A stretch of 64,000 nucleotides of DNA from Ferruginibacter sp. (GCA_017983695.1 JAGOAX010000007.1:208077-272076), one strand, 5' to 3'; counted from the stretch's first letter, positions 16,207-26,074 are shown. Program-made: numbers and translations. Notes: generated from the sequence alone by a model not told the origin.

Positions 16207-18210
16207 TTATTGTTTAATAAGCTTTTGAACAAATTGAATATTGCCTGTTTTATCTTTTACCTCTACCATATAAACACCTTGTGCCATACCAGCCAAATCA
16301 GCAATGTTTACCTGGTTATTTCCTTTTACAATATTGTAAGCAGATGCCTTTACAGTTTTGCCCGCCATATCCATAATGCGTACTTCTGCAATTGTGTTCA
16401 CACTGCTGTACATTGCTATGTTTACATTATCTATAACAGGGTTTGGCCATGCTTTTATACGTTTTATGTTAGATAATCTTACTGTTACAGTATTTGAATA
16501 AGCTGTTTTGCCATCAATATCCACCATTCTTATCCTGTAATAAATCACCGAGTATGCTGTTAAGGCACTGATGTCGTTTTGTAAACTGTAATTTTTAATA
16601 CCGGTATAATTTCCTGCAGCAGCCAAATCTCCAACAGCAACAAAATTTATATTATCAACACTACGCTCTGCAAAGAAGCGGTTGGTATTAATTTCGTTTT
16701 CTGTTTTCCAGTTAACTGTTGCAGTTGTACCATTTAATTCAGCCCTCACGCTCATTACTTGCAATGGCAAAGGTAATAACCAGCTTATACTATATGAAGC
16801 TGCATTGCTTGCTTTACCAGCAGCATCAACACTTGCATAGGTAAAACTTAAACCAGTACTACCATTTGCAGTGTATTGTACCTGTAATAATGCAGGGTTA
16901 TAATTACTTATACTAGTGGGGCTGGTTATCTCAATACCATTATAAAACAATTTATTCCCATTCATGCCGGCAAGGCTTACAATATTAAATGTATTTCCAC
17001 TTCCCAATGGCCCGTCATCGAGATCAGAACCACTTAAAGGCCCCGGGCTATTAAAAGTACCAGTACCATTTAAAGTCTGCATTGCTCCACTTACCGGTTG
17101 AGAAATATTATATGTTTGAGTAGGGGAAGTAGGTGGCCTTTCTATACCAAAATCTTTACCTGTAATATTTGTACCTGCAACTCCTGTATTAAATGGTTGA
17201 GCTAGAGGAGATGTATTTGTCCAGTTTGAAAAAGTGCCGGTTGCAGGTGCCGAATTTCCAAATGTACCTGCTGTTGTACTTAACTGTACAGATACATTTA
17301 AGTTTTGTGCCACATTTGGAAAACTATACGTTCCGTCTGCATTTACTGGGATTGTTGCAATTATTTTACCGGTAGCAACATCTACCAGATTGGCATTTAA
17401 TCCGCTTCCGGAAGTGCCGGTTTCTCCACCATTTTGAATACCTGTAAATCCACCTGCAGCACTACCATTAACATCATTCCAAACCGTACCGCTAACACTT
17501 ATGGTTTTGCTAAAAGTAATATTGCCAAACGCAATGGCTTGTAAAATAGGATTAGCCTGTGCAGCTGCAGGATTACCATATAAAATAGTAAATGAAGTAA
17601 TCACCGAAGAGCCAAAATCGACTATTACAGTGCATTGCTGCGATGTAGCATCCATAGCAGTTGAGGTTGCATTACCGCCTTGGCCGCTGGTAAGATTAGC
17701 ATGTGCTGCATTACCATTAATTGTTGTAAAATTGGATGCCGCATTAAATTTTGTAAGTGTAGGTAAAATAGTATTACTGCCATCACTTCCACTAATAACC
17801 ACAGAATCGAAATAGGCGGTACTTGCGGCATTGTTTTTATCAATATCTGATATACTGATTTTAACACCGCTTACAGGCTGGTTAAATGTGAAAGTAGTCG
17901 TCATTGTTTCGGTTCTAGTGGCAAAATTCATATCAATTTCTATTGCACTTGATGAACCGGCAACAACAAAATCCCCAGCACCATTTACCCTGGGATATGG
18001 AGAAGTAAAAGTACCAGCTCCACCAGTACTTACCATCCCTACAGTGGCATTAACCCCAGAGCCCCCTATATTGGTACAGTTACCAGATGTACCCGGAGCA
18101 CCCCAAGCAGGGGAAAACGACGTACCCCAGTTAAGCGTATAAACAGTTTGAGAATAAGTACTACTTGTAATAAATAGTACGGCAAAAAGAATAGTGTAAA
18201 CCTTTTTCAT
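16207..18210 (-). CDS. Type IX secreted protein with SdrD-B-like domain and C-terminal sorting domain
   Basis: This 667-residue surface or secreted protein has a signal peptide ending near TYSQ (residue 21). An N-terminal beta-rich domain (about 22-240) is followed by an SdrD B-like/prealbumin-like domain starting SVSGTVWNDVNGSAAGGFTG. A further beta region and an FN3-like segment (TATVNWKTENEINTNRFF) follow. The last 80 residues are a type A T9SS sorting domain (AWPNPVIDNVNIAMYSS, ending VYMVEVKDKTGNIQFVQKLI). The sequence is rich in Thr, Ser, Asn and Gly, like adhesins. No catalytic motif was seen; the ligand is unknown. Confidence 0.8.
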   Translation of the reverse strand: MKKVYTILFAVLFITSSTYSQTVYTLNWGTSFSPAWGAPGTSGNCTNIGGSGVNATVGMVSTGGAGTFTSPYPRVNGAGDFVVAGSSSAIEIDMNFATRTETMTTTFTFNQPVSGVKISISDIDKNNAASTAYFDSVVISGSDGSNTILPTLTKFNAASNFTTINGNAAHANLTSGQGGNATSTAMDATSQQCTVIVDFGSSVITSFTILYGNPAAAQANPILQAIAFGNITFSKTISVSGTVWNDVNGSAAGGFTGIQNGGETGTSGSGLNANLVDVATGKIIATIPVNADGTYSFPNVAQNLNVSVQLSTTAGTFGNSAPATGTFSNWTNTSPLAQPFNTGVAGTNITGKDFGIERPPTSPTQTYNISQPVSGAMQTLNGTGTFNSPGPLSGSDLDDGPLGSGNTFNIVSLAGMNGNKLFYNGIEITSPTSISNYNPALLQVQYTANGSTGLSFTYASVDAAGKASNAASYSISWLLPLPLQVMSVRAELNGTTATVNWKTENEINTNRFFAERSVDNINFVAVGDLAAAGNYTGIKNYSLQNDISALTAYSVIYYRIRMVDIDGKTAYSNTVTVRLSNIKRIKAWPNPVIDNVNIAMYSSVNTIAEVRIMDMAGKTVKASAYNIVKGNNQVNIADLAGMAQGVYMVEVKDKTGNIQFVQKLIKQ

Positions 18211-18305
18211 TTAATAGATTTTTTGTGTTGTTTGGAATATATAACTCTTCCGTTTTTCAAGAACGGATTTTGAACAAGATCATTTTTGGTGGGATAAGGC
18301 TTCAT

Positions 18306-18329
18306 ATTTGTAGTACACTAACTACAAAT
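18306..18329. repeat. 9-bp inverted repeat downstream of cmk
   Basis: ATTTGTAGT and ACTACAAAT form a perfect stem with a 6-base loop in the 169-base gap between cmk and the T9SS protein. It has no T run on either side, so termination is not clearly supported; a protein-binding site is an alternative. Confidence 0.35.
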
Positions 18330-18379
18330 CTTAAGTTCGCCACAAAAGTAATAAATAATACTATATAAAAAACTGATTT

Positions 18380-19057
18380 CTAAATTTTCTGATGAGCTAA
18401 TCCTAAAGCAAAGTCTAACTGTTCCTGCATGGTTAAGTTAGTATTGTCTATTTCAACCGCATCGGCAGCTTTGCGGAGAGGGCTTATTTCCCTGTTGGAG
18501 TCAATATAGTCACGCATTTCAAGATTTCCCTTAACTTCTTCAATAGTAATATTTGGATTTTTTTCAAACATCTCTTTAAACCTGCGTTCCACCCTTACTG
18601 CAATATCTGCAGTCATAAAGATTTTCAGTTCTGCATTGGGAAAAACAGTGGTGCCGATGTCCCTGCCATCCATAACAACTCCTTTTTTGTCGCCCATTTT
18701 TTGCTGTTGTGCTACAGCAAAATCTCTTACTTCTTTTATGGTGGCCACTTCACTTACTTTTTCTGCAATAACAAGGTCCCGTATAACGTACTCCACATTT
18801 TCATCGTTTAAAAAAATATCTGTCTGTTGTGATTTTTCGTTGTGATGAAAATCGATATGAATATTTTGCAGCGATGTTATTACTTCTCTGCTGTCCGTCC
18901 AGTCAACATGATTTCTTAAAAAATATAATGTAATGGCACGGTACATGGCTCCACTATCGATATACACATAGCCTAACTCTTTTGCCAGCTGCTTAGCCAA
19001 AGTACTTTTACCACAGGATGACCAGCCATCTATTGTTATAATTATTTTTTTTGCCAT
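18380..19057 (-). CDS. cmk: Cytidylate kinase
   Basis: This 225-residue enzyme phosphorylates CMP and dCMP. It shows a P-loop (IDGWSSCGKST near residues 7-17), the CMP-binding segment YIDSGAMYRAITLYFL, the conserved MDGRDIGTTVFPNAELKIFM and a LID region (ERRFKEMFEKNPN). The longer frame adds seven residues, but MAKKIIITIDG at 19057 is the normal family start. Its partner genes (rpsA or others) are not adjacent here. Confidence 0.94.
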   Translation of the reverse strand: MAKKIIITIDGWSSCGKSTLAKQLAKELGYVYIDSGAMYRAITLYFLRNHVDWTDSREVITSLQNIHIDFHHNEKSQQTDIFLNDENVEYVIRDLVIAEKVSEVATIKEVRDFAVAQQQKMGDKKGVVMDGRDIGTTVFPNAELKIFMTADIAVRVERRFKEMFEKNPNITIEEVKGNLEMRDYIDSNREISPLRKAADAVEIDNTNLTMQEQLDFALGLAHQKI

Positions 19058-19143
19058 TGTGTTACAAAAATGCTTCAAAAAATTGCTAATTCAAAATCAA
19101 CTTCGCAATTAAATTAATAATGGTATAAGAAAATTAAACAGCA

Positions 19144-19533
19144 CTATTTCTCCGGAGGAAAAGCCTCGCCACGGTGGCAGGTTTTGCAGGTAACTACATG
19201 AAGGTATTCGGGCCTGACTGCGGAATCAAAATAAAAATAATTTTTATTCAGTTCAATGGTCATCCGCATCATACGCCGGGCATTCTCTTTCATAGGGTCC
19301 GCATCTGAAGCATAATCAAGGCTATCAACTAACCCTTTTTTAGCCACATGACAAAAATTGCATTTTACACCTAAGGCAACGTTATAAGTTTGCATGATGC
19401 TGTCTAGCTTTATGTCGCTGATATCCCCAGGGAGCACTTTAAGGTTTCGTTCTTTATAAAAAGGCAGCCCCATACCAATACTAATAAAGGCAATGATACA
19501 AAATGCCACAATAACCATTTTATTTGTTCTCAT
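19144..19533 (-). CDS. Di-heme c-type cytochrome, reaction-centre cytochrome-like family
   Basis: This 129-residue protein has an N-terminal signal/anchor (MVIVAFCIIAFISIGMGLPF) and two heme-binding motifs, CNFCH and CKTCH. The surrounding pattern (MQTYNVALGVKCNFCH, then ENARRMMRMTIELN and VTCKTCHRGEAFPP) resembles the photosynthetic reaction-centre cytochrome c subunit family, which in this phylum occurs in non-photosynthetic bacteria as small periplasmic electron carriers. I start it at ATG 19533 because a longer frame to 19575 would overlap the clpC terminator stem. Confidence 0.8.
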   Translation of the reverse strand: MRTNKMVIVAFCIIAFISIGMGLPFYKERNLKVLPGDISDIKLDSIMQTYNVALGVKCNFCHVAKKGLVDSLDYASDADPMKENARRMMRMTIELNKNYFYFDSAVRPEYLHVVTCKTCHRGEAFPPEK

Positions 19534-19561
19534 CTTAAAATGCTTTTTTAAAATTAAACTA

Positions 19562-19595
19562 AAAGGGCTATTCACTTTTATGCGAATAGCCCTTT
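19562..19595 (-). terminator. Terminator after clpC
   Basis: AAAGGGCTATTC (19562-19573) and GAATAGCCCTTT (19584-19595) form a 12-bp perfect stem 18 bases past the clpC stop, with a T-rich stretch following on the minus strand. Confidence 0.82.
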
Positions 19596-19612
19596 ATAAT
19601 GTTAAAGTATGT

Positions 19613-22162
19613 TTATACTTCCGACTGTTTTTCTTTTTTTGTTCCCTGTTCCTTTAAAGTAAACTTAATTTTTTCAGCTTCTTTATCAAGATCGGCAATA
19701 AGTACATCTCCGTTCTTTACCGTCAAATTCAGTATTTCTTCTGCCAGCGGATCTTCCAGGTATTTCTGAATGGCCCTGTGCAGCGGTCTTGCACCAAACT
19801 GGGAGTCGTATCCTTTGTCCGCTATAAAGCTTTTAGCCTCAGGTGAAAGCTCCATAGAAAATCCAAGATTAGCAAGACGTTTCATTACTCCTTTCATTAA
19901 AATATCAATGATCTCAAAAATATTTTCTTTTGTAAGAGAATTAAACACCACCACATCATCTATACGGTTTAAAAACTCAGGGCTGAATGTACGTTTCAAA
20001 GCCTTTTCTATTACAGCCTTATTATTCTCATCGCTGTTTTCCATCCTGGTTGCTGTAGCAAAACCTACACCATCACCAAAGTCTTTTAACTGCCTTGCAC
20101 CAATATTTGATGTCATGATGATAAGCGTATTTTTAAAATCAACCTTACGACCCATACCGTCTGTTAATTGCCCGTCATCCAGCACCTGCAATAAAATATT
20201 ATAAATATCCGGGTGTGCTTTTTCAATTTCATCTAACAGTATTACGCAATAAGGTTTGCGCCTTACTCTTTCTGTAAGTTGCCCGCCTTCTTCATATCCA
20301 ACATAGCCGGGAGGTGCGCCAATTAAACGGCTGACAGTGAATTTTTCCATGTATTCACTCATGTCAATACGTATAAGAGCATCATCACTATCAAACATAT
20401 GTCTTGCCAATGACCTGGCCAGTTCGGTTTTACCAACACCGGTAGGACCAAGAAAAATAAATGTACCAATTGGTTTTTTAGGATCTTTCAATCCTACCCT
20501 GTTGCGCTGAATGGCTTTAACCACTTTTGAAATAGCATCCTGCTGTCCAACAACAGCCCCTTTTAAATCATCGGCCATACGGCGCAGCTTGTCAGTTTCT
20601 GCCTGTACCATGCGTTTTACCGGAATACCTGTCATCATGTGTACCACTTCGGCAATATCTTCTTCTTCAATCGGGAAACGTTTATGTTTACTTTCCTCTT
20701 CCCAATTATTTTTTGCTGCTTCTAATTCTTCCTGCAATCTTTTTTCTGTATCCCGTAATGATGCAGCTTCTTCAAAACGCTGACTTTTTACTACTTTATT
20801 TTTTTCCAGCTTAATGTCTTCAATCTTTTTTTCCAGCTCTATAATTTCCTCCGGCACATTTATATTTTTAATGTGCTTCCTGGCACCCACTTCATCCAAT
20901 ACGTCAATAGCTTTATCTGGTAATAACCTGTCGGTCATATACCTGTCGCTTAATTTTACACAGGCTTCAATAGCCTCATCACTGTAAGTAACATTGTGGT
21001 AATCTTCGTACTTACTTTTTATGTTGGTCAAAATCTGTATCGTTTCTTCAACCGAAGGTTGTTCTACAAGTACTTTTTGAAAACGACGATCCAGTGCTCC
21101 ATCTTTTTCAATATGCATCCTGTATTCATCTAATGTAGATGCACCAATACATTGCAGTTCGCCCCTTGCTAAAGCCGGTTTAAAAATATTACTTGCATCT
21201 AACGAACCGCTTGCTCCGCCTGCACCTACAATAGTATGTATCTCATCAATAAATAAAATAACATCACGGTTTTTTTCCAGTTCATTCATTATGGCTTTCA
21301 TCCGTTCTTCAAACTGGCCACGGTATTTTGTGCCTGCAACAAGTGCTGCCAGGTCAAGGCTAACCACTCTTTTATCAAACAAAACTCTGGATACTTTTCT
21401 TTGTACAATACGTAGTGCCAACCCTTCAACAATTGCAGTTTTACCCACTCCAGGTTCCCCGATTAAAATGGGATTATTTTTTTTTCGGCGGGATAAAATC
21501 TGGGATACTCTTTCAATCTCATTCTCTCTGCCCACTATCGGATCAAGTGAGCCACTTTCGGCCAGCCGGGTTATATCCCGTCCAAAATTATCCAGTACCG
21601 GCGTTTTGGTTTTGGGCTGGTTTGCAGCTCCGCCACGTTGCCCTTTTTGCTGTTGGCCATATTGTTTTTTCTCTTCGTCAAAATCATCATCGCCTTCATC
21701 GCTAAACTCTGCAGATGGTGGTGTGCTGGTTACAAAGCCCAGCTCATTTTTAAATACGTCGTAATCCACATCAAACTGATTTAAGATTTGTGTTGCAATA
21801 TTCTCTTTGTTTTTGAGGATGGAAAGCATCAGGTGCTCACTCTCTACCAATGCACTTTTTTGTGCCTTGGCTTCAAGCACAGTTATCCTGATAACCTTTT
21901 CGGCCTGCTTGGTTAATGGCAGAGAATTGATATTGGCAATATTTTTCCCTGTTTTATCTTTTACTGCCATTTCTATTTCCTTACGCAGCTCAAACAAATC
22001 TATGTTCAACGATTTTAAGGTCTTTATAGCTGTGTTTTCTCCGTCTCTTATCAATCCTAAAACCAGGTGCTCTGTGCCAATAAAATCATTACCTAACCGC
22101 AGTGCTTCCTCACGGCTGTATGAAATTATTTCTTTTACCTGGGCTGAAAAATTGTTATCCAT
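19613..22162 (-). CDS. clpC: ATP-dependent Clp protease ATP-binding subunit ClpC
   Basis: This 849-residue AAA+ unfoldase has the double Clp N-domain (residues 1-145, with TEHLVLGLIRD and SEHLMLSILKN), a first ATPase module with Walker A GEPGVGKT and Walker B VILFIDEIHT, and a coiled middle region with the UVR-like KSQRFEEAASLRD. A second ATPase module follows with GPTGVGKTELA and a C-terminal small domain. The middle region is short, as in ClpC/ClpA-type rather than ClpB proteins. It feeds substrates to ClpP. A Gln/Gly-rich linker (about 155-185) follows the N-domain. Confidence 0.95.
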   Translation of the reverse strand: MDNNFSAQVKEIISYSREEALRLGNDFIGTEHLVLGLIRDGENTAIKTLKSLNIDLFELRKEIEMAVKDKTGKNIANINSLPLTKQAEKVIRITVLEAKAQKSALVESEHLMLSILKNKENIATQILNQFDVDYDVFKNELGFVTSTPPSAEFSDEGDDDFDEEKKQYGQQQKGQRGGAANQPKTKTPVLDNFGRDITRLAESGSLDPIVGRENEIERVSQILSRRKKNNPILIGEPGVGKTAIVEGLALRIVQRKVSRVLFDKRVVSLDLAALVAGTKYRGQFEERMKAIMNELEKNRDVILFIDEIHTIVGAGGASGSLDASNIFKPALARGELQCIGASTLDEYRMHIEKDGALDRRFQKVLVEQPSVEETIQILTNIKSKYEDYHNVTYSDEAIEACVKLSDRYMTDRLLPDKAIDVLDEVGARKHIKNINVPEEIIELEKKIEDIKLEKNKVVKSQRFEEAASLRDTEKRLQEELEAAKNNWEEESKHKRFPIEEEDIAEVVHMMTGIPVKRMVQAETDKLRRMADDLKGAVVGQQDAISKVVKAIQRNRVGLKDPKKPIGTFIFLGPTGVGKTELARSLARHMFDSDDALIRIDMSEYMEKFTVSRLIGAPPGYVGYEEGGQLTERVRRKPYCVILLDEIEKAHPDIYNILLQVLDDGQLTDGMGRKVDFKNTLIIMTSNIGARQLKDFGDGVGFATATRMENSDENNKAVIEKALKRTFSPEFLNRIDDVVVFNSLTKENIFEIIDILMKGVMKRLANLGFSMELSPEAKSFIADKGYDSQFGARPLHRAIQKYLEDPLAEEILNLTVKNGDVLIADLDKEAEKIKFTLKEQGTKKEKQSEV

Positions 22163-22352
22163 TTCCTGTTAAATTTAGCTTATACAATAATAACGATAAT
22201 TTTGATGATTAAGTTTGCGGCAAAGGCGAAATGTTAATATGTTAAAAAGTTAAAATTTTCGCCTCAAAAAGTTTTGAGACATTTATAATAAACAAATTAT
22301 CTTAAATTAAATTCCTTTATTTTACAACGCCAATCAACCTTAATCTGTAATA

Positions 22353-22727
22353 ATGAATGTCAAAATAGATACCAAAGAGAAATTCACTGTTATTACGCCT
22401 CAGGAAACCGTTTTAGCTGCTAATATGACAGCCGAGCTAAGCAATTTGTTGCTCGAAAACATTCAAAAAGACATTCGCAATGTTATTTTGAACATGACGA
22501 ATGTGGAATTTATTGCTGACAATATTGGTGTTTTACTGGCTTTTGTACAACAACAATTTTATGAACGTAACTGCTCGTTTGTTATTTGTAACCTTCATGA
22601 AGTAGTAGAAAAAAACCTTGCAGACATTGAATTATTAGAATTAATGAATGTAACACCTACTGAAAGCGAAGCATGGGATATTGTACAGATGGAAGAGATA
22701 GAAAGAGAACTTTTAAGTGATGATTAG
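22353..22727 (+). CDS. STAS-domain protein without the usual phospho-serine
   Basis: This 124-residue protein is one STAS domain (anti-sigma factor antagonist type). The loop that in SpoIIAA-like proteins reads D-S-S/T-G, with a phosphorylated Ser, is here FIADNIGVLLAF, with Asn at that site. The C-terminal tail is acidic (MEEIERELLSDD). It may therefore act as a constitutive binding module rather than a phospho-switch. It lies 117 bases before ribonuclease Z on the same strand. Confidence 0.75.
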   Translation: MNVKIDTKEKFTVITPQETVLAANMTAELSNLLLENIQKDIRNVILNMTNVEFIADNIGVLLAFVQQQFYERNCSFVICNLHEVVEKNLADIELLELMNVTPTESEAWDIVQMEEIERELLSDD

Positions 22728-22844
22728 CGTTTAGTTGTGCAGCAATTACATGTTTAATTTACCAATCGCTTAATTAAACCATGCAACATATTTATTTAAC
22801 TACCTGTCATACAATAAATAATTATAAATTCTTAACCCTTATTA

Positions 22845-23747
22845 ATGCTTGCACTTACCATACTTGGCAATAACTCGGCTATTCCTGCTTTTGACAGAAA
22901 CCCTACGGCACAGGTTTTACAAACACAGGATGAAAGTTATTTAATAGATTGCGGGGAAGGAACACAAATGCAAATGACCAGGTATAAGATCAGGCGCAGC
23001 AAAATTTCCCGGATATTTATTTCACATTTACATGGCGATCATTATTATGGTTTAATTGGTTTACTAACCAGTATGGCTTTATTGGGCCGTACGCAGGATA
23101 TACACCTTTATGCACCGGAAGCTTTAGAAGAAATATTACAATTACAATTGCGTGTTGCTGATACGCACCTGCCCTACAAACTGCACTTTCATGCTTTAAA
23201 AACTGAAGACATGATTGTGAATGATAAAAAAATGACGGTGGAATGTTTTAAAGTAAAACACCGGATTGAGTGCTGGGGATTTTTATTTCGGGAAAAAAGA
23301 AATCCCAGGAAGGTTAATCCGGAAAGAGCTGTCATTTATGAAATACCCTCGGCATTTTATGAAAAATTACAACAGGGGTATGACTATACCACCAAAAAAG
23401 GAGACATTGTTCCTAACGACGAAGTAACGACTGCCGCTCCAAAACCTAAAAGTTATGCTTATTGCGGCGATACCGTTTATGATGAAAGCCTTGCCGGTAA
23501 AGTACAGGATGTAGACCTGCTCTACCACGAAGCTACTTATTTAAAAGATTTACACGAAAGGGCTGCAAGCCGCTTTCACAGCACCACACACCAGGCTGCA
23601 AGTATTGCTAAATTGGGGAATGTAAAAAAATTACTGATTGGTCATTTCTCGTCCAAATACGAAACACTGGATGAATTTTTACCTGAGGCCTGTGCTGTTT
23701 TTGAAAATACAGAGCTTGCACTGGAAGGGGTTTGTTATAAGATTTAG
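22845..23747 (+). CDS. rnz: Ribonuclease Z
   Basis: This 300-residue metallo-beta-lactamase-fold enzyme matures tRNA 3' ends. The zinc motif is FISHLHGDHYYGL near residues 58-70. Other ligands appear in YCGDTVYDE (Asp), the tRNA-interacting exosite region (VADTHLPYKLHF) and the final LIGHFSSKYE (His). The size fits the short bacterial form. Confidence 0.94.
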   Translation: MLALTILGNNSAIPAFDRNPTAQVLQTQDESYLIDCGEGTQMQMTRYKIRRSKISRIFISHLHGDHYYGLIGLLTSMALLGRTQDIHLYAPEALEEILQLQLRVADTHLPYKLHFHALKTEDMIVNDKKMTVECFKVKHRIECWGFLFREKRNPRKVNPERAVIYEIPSAFYEKLQQGYDYTTKKGDIVPNDEVTTAAPKPKSYAYCGDTVYDESLAGKVQDVDLLYHEATYLKDLHERAASRFHSTTHQAASIAKLGNVKKLLIGHFSSKYETLDEFLPEACAVFENTELALEGVCYKI

Positions 23748-23762
23748 ACTTTATGGAATTAG

Positions 23763-23881
23763 TAATTGGGGATTGGGAATTAGGGTTGAGTAGCGCCTTT
23801 CATTTTTACCCTGTAATATCAATTCAAAATCATTCGCAATTTTATATTCCTAAATACAAATACCTAATTCCAAATTCCCTT
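23763..23881. repeat. Degenerate inverted repeat of GGAATTAG type between convergent genes
   Basis: The left arm (AATTGGGGATTGGGAATTAGGG) and the right arm (CCTAATTCCAAATTCCCTT, ending at 23881) are imperfect complements about 80 bases apart. The GGGAATTAGG unit resembles low-complexity intergenic repeats in this phylum. It separates rnz from the esterase gene. Confidence 0.45.
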
Positions 23882-23882
23882 A

Positions 23883-25073
23883 CTACTCTTCCAGCTTTAT
23901 TACATTATTATATCCGTCTGCCATCATCCAAACATAAAATTCGGCAAACCATTTGTGCCAGGCTGCTTCATTATGTTTACCAGTACCGTCAACAAGAGTA
24001 TATATCATGGTGTTGGAATTGCCTCCTAATTTTTCTGCAACTTCATTCATGAGTTGTATATGCCGCTCTCCTTCCTGCCCACCTATATAAAAGAAAAATT
24101 TAGCACTCACTTTTTTTGAGACTGAATCTGTAAACTCCTTTAGTGCCTGGGCTGTCCAAAAAGCAGGAGAAAAGACTCCTGCCTTGCCATAAACCTCAGG
24201 ATATTTTAATGCAGCATAATAAGATATTACCCCGCCCATAGAGGAGCCGGCTATAATGGTGTTATCTTTCGAGGGCAAGGTTCTATAATTTTTATCAATA
24301 AAAGGTTTTAGTGTTTGCGTTATAAAATCAACGTACGCCTCTCCCTCTGCAGAAAAACTTTTAGATGTGGTAGAATCCTTCCAGGTAAATTCATAGGGGT
24401 TATATTCGTTCATTCTTGTTGCACCACCGTTATCAATGCCAACAATTATACTGGCCTGCTTACCCTTTGCAAGTAAAGAGTCCATACATTCATCAATACC
24501 CCATTCGCCATAACCACTGGCGAATGTATCAAACAAGTTTTGCCCGTCGTGCATATACAACACAGGATATTTTTTATTTGATGACTGATAATTGGCAGGC
24601 AGGTATAACCATATTCTGCGGTAACGGTTTAACTGCGGCATATAAAAAGCCGTATCAATAATTTTTACATTTGCTGATGCGGTATGTGTTTTTTCTTTTT
24701 CAACAACAAAATCATCCATCCAGCCATCAATTGAATAAAGTAATGTAGTATCGGAACTTAATTGAACAGATTTATTTGCCACATCTTTTCCTGTATTATC
24801 ACATTCCACTTTTTGCCAGCTGCCTCTTGTAAATTTAAACTGGTATGCCCCCGCAGCAAGGTTTTTGATCTCTACTGTTAAACTGTTGCCGTCTTTTAAA
24901 AAAGCATAGTTGTTATTGCCAGGTGCCCAGCCGTTAAAATTACCTGCAACAAAAACGCCATCTTCTTTATGTGCAGATGGCGTGGCTGTAATTTGTATAC
25001 GTAAAGTAAATTGAGCAAATGAATTAAAAGCAATACATAGCAACAGGAGTAAAATATAAATTTTGCAACGCAT
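23883..25073 (-). CDS. Secreted esterase (PF00756) with N-terminal glycan-binding-like domain
   Basis: This 396-residue protein has a signal peptide ending near SFAQ (residue 21). A CBM20/CBM48-like beta-sandwich (VFVAGNFNGWAPGNNNYAFL, AGAYQFKFTRGSWQKVEC) spans about 22-115. A putative esterase domain with GSSMGG (Ser278) and GKHNEAAW (His367) fills the rest. The active site is complete, unlike the relative at 474-1325. It may be a feruloyl, acetyl or enterochelin-type esterase; the domain layout suggests a glycan-linked ester. It is not part of an obvious operon. Confidence 0.82.
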   Translation of the reverse strand: MRCKIYILLLLLCIAFNSFAQFTLRIQITATPSAHKEDGVFVAGNFNGWAPGNNNYAFLKDGNSLTVEIKNLAAGAYQFKFTRGSWQKVECDNTGKDVANKSVQLSSDTTLLYSIDGWMDDFVVEKEKTHTASANVKIIDTAFYMPQLNRYRRIWLYLPANYQSSNKKYPVLYMHDGQNLFDTFASGYGEWGIDECMDSLLAKGKQASIIVGIDNGGATRMNEYNPYEFTWKDSTTSKSFSAEGEAYVDFITQTLKPFIDKNYRTLPSKDNTIIAGSSMGGVISYYAALKYPEVYGKAGVFSPAFWTAQALKEFTDSVSKKVSAKFFFYIGGQEGERHIQLMNEVAEKLGGNSNTMIYTLVDGTGKHNEAAWHKWFAEFYVWMMADGYNNVIKLEE

Positions 25074-25094
25074 CGTTTAAAATTAAGTATGCTT

Positions 25095-25973
25095 TTATTT
25101 TTTTAGGTATGCTTTAACCTTTTGATGAATACCGTCGCTTAATGGCACTACAGGTAAACGCAATACATTTTTAATAATTCCCAGCTCATATAAAAATGCT
25201 TTTACCCCTGCAGGATTATTTTCCGCAAACAACAGGTCATTTCCCTCCAGGCATTTATAATGCAATGGCCTTGCGGCAGCAAAATCGCCTTTTAAACTCA
25301 GGCGTATCATCTCACTAAAATCTTTTGGAAAACAATTTGCCGCAACACTGATCACACCATCCATGCCACAGGCAATTAATGGCATAGCAACATGATCATC
25401 GCCGCTTACCAGCAAAAAATCTTCTGGCCTGTCACGTAATATATGCATGCACTGCACCATGTTACCACTGGCTTCCTTCATGCCGGCAATATTTTTTTCT
25501 TTTGCTAAACGCAATGTGGTTTCGGCAGTCATATTACTTCCTGTTCGGCCGGGCACATTATATAAAATAATTGGTTTTGGCGACGCTGCTGCAAGTGCTT
25601 TATAATGCTGGTAAATTCCTTCCTGCGATGGTTTGTTATAATAAGGGCTGGCACTTAAAACAGCTGTCGCCTTTTCAAGTGGAAAGCTTTTTAAATTTTC
25701 AATTACTTCTTTGGTGCTGTTACCGCCAATGCCCACCACCACAGGCACACGGCCGTTAACTTTTTCGTAAGTGAAATTTACAATGTCTAATTTTTCCTGC
25801 TTTGTTAATGTCGGGGTTTCCCCGGTCGTGCCCAGGGTAATTACATACTCCACCCCATTTTCAATATCAAAATCTATCAGTTTACCCAATGCATCATAAT
25901 CAACTGCTTCATTGGAATCAAAAGGCGTTATCAATGCTACGCCTGTACCCGACAATGTTTTTCTCAAACTCAT
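25095..25973 (-). CDS. dapA: 4-hydroxy-tetrahydrodipicolinate synthase
   Basis: This 292-residue class I aldolase condenses pyruvate with aspartate semialdehyde in the lysine/diaminopimelate pathway. The Schiff-base Lys166 lies in AGMKEASGN. The catalytic Tyr is in LYNVPGRTGSNM, and the GTTGETPTL motif is near residue 47. The nearby L,D-transpeptidase-like protein and ddl also belong to peptidoglycan metabolism, but they are separate transcripts. Confidence 0.95.
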   Translation of the reverse strand: MSLRKTLSGTGVALITPFDSNEAVDYDALGKLIDFDIENGVEYVITLGTTGETPTLTKQEKLDIVNFTYEKVNGRVPVVVGIGGNSTKEVIENLKSFPLEKATAVLSASPYYNKPSQEGIYQHYKALAAASPKPIILYNVPGRTGSNMTAETTLRLAKEKNIAGMKEASGNMVQCMHILRDRPEDFLLVSGDDHVAMPLIACGMDGVISVAANCFPKDFSEMIRLSLKGDFAAARPLHYKCLEGNDLLFAENNPAGVKAFLYELGIIKNVLRLPVVPLSDGIHQKVKAYLKK

Positions 25974-26024
25974 GTATTAAAAAATTTGGGTAAAGTTATT
26001 ATTAACCTTTCAAACAATAAAACA

Positions 26025-26051
26025 AAAATCCCCGGTATGTCCGGGGATTTT
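26025..26051 (-). terminator. Terminator after the L,D-transpeptidase-like gene
   Basis: AAAATCCCCGG and CCGGGGATTTT form an 11-bp perfect stem with a 5-base loop. It lies between the transpeptidase-like gene (stop at 26075) and dapA (start at 25973), so dapA needs its own promoter. Confidence 0.88.
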
Positions 26052-26074
26052 GAAATCCTTTATTTTCTGGTATT

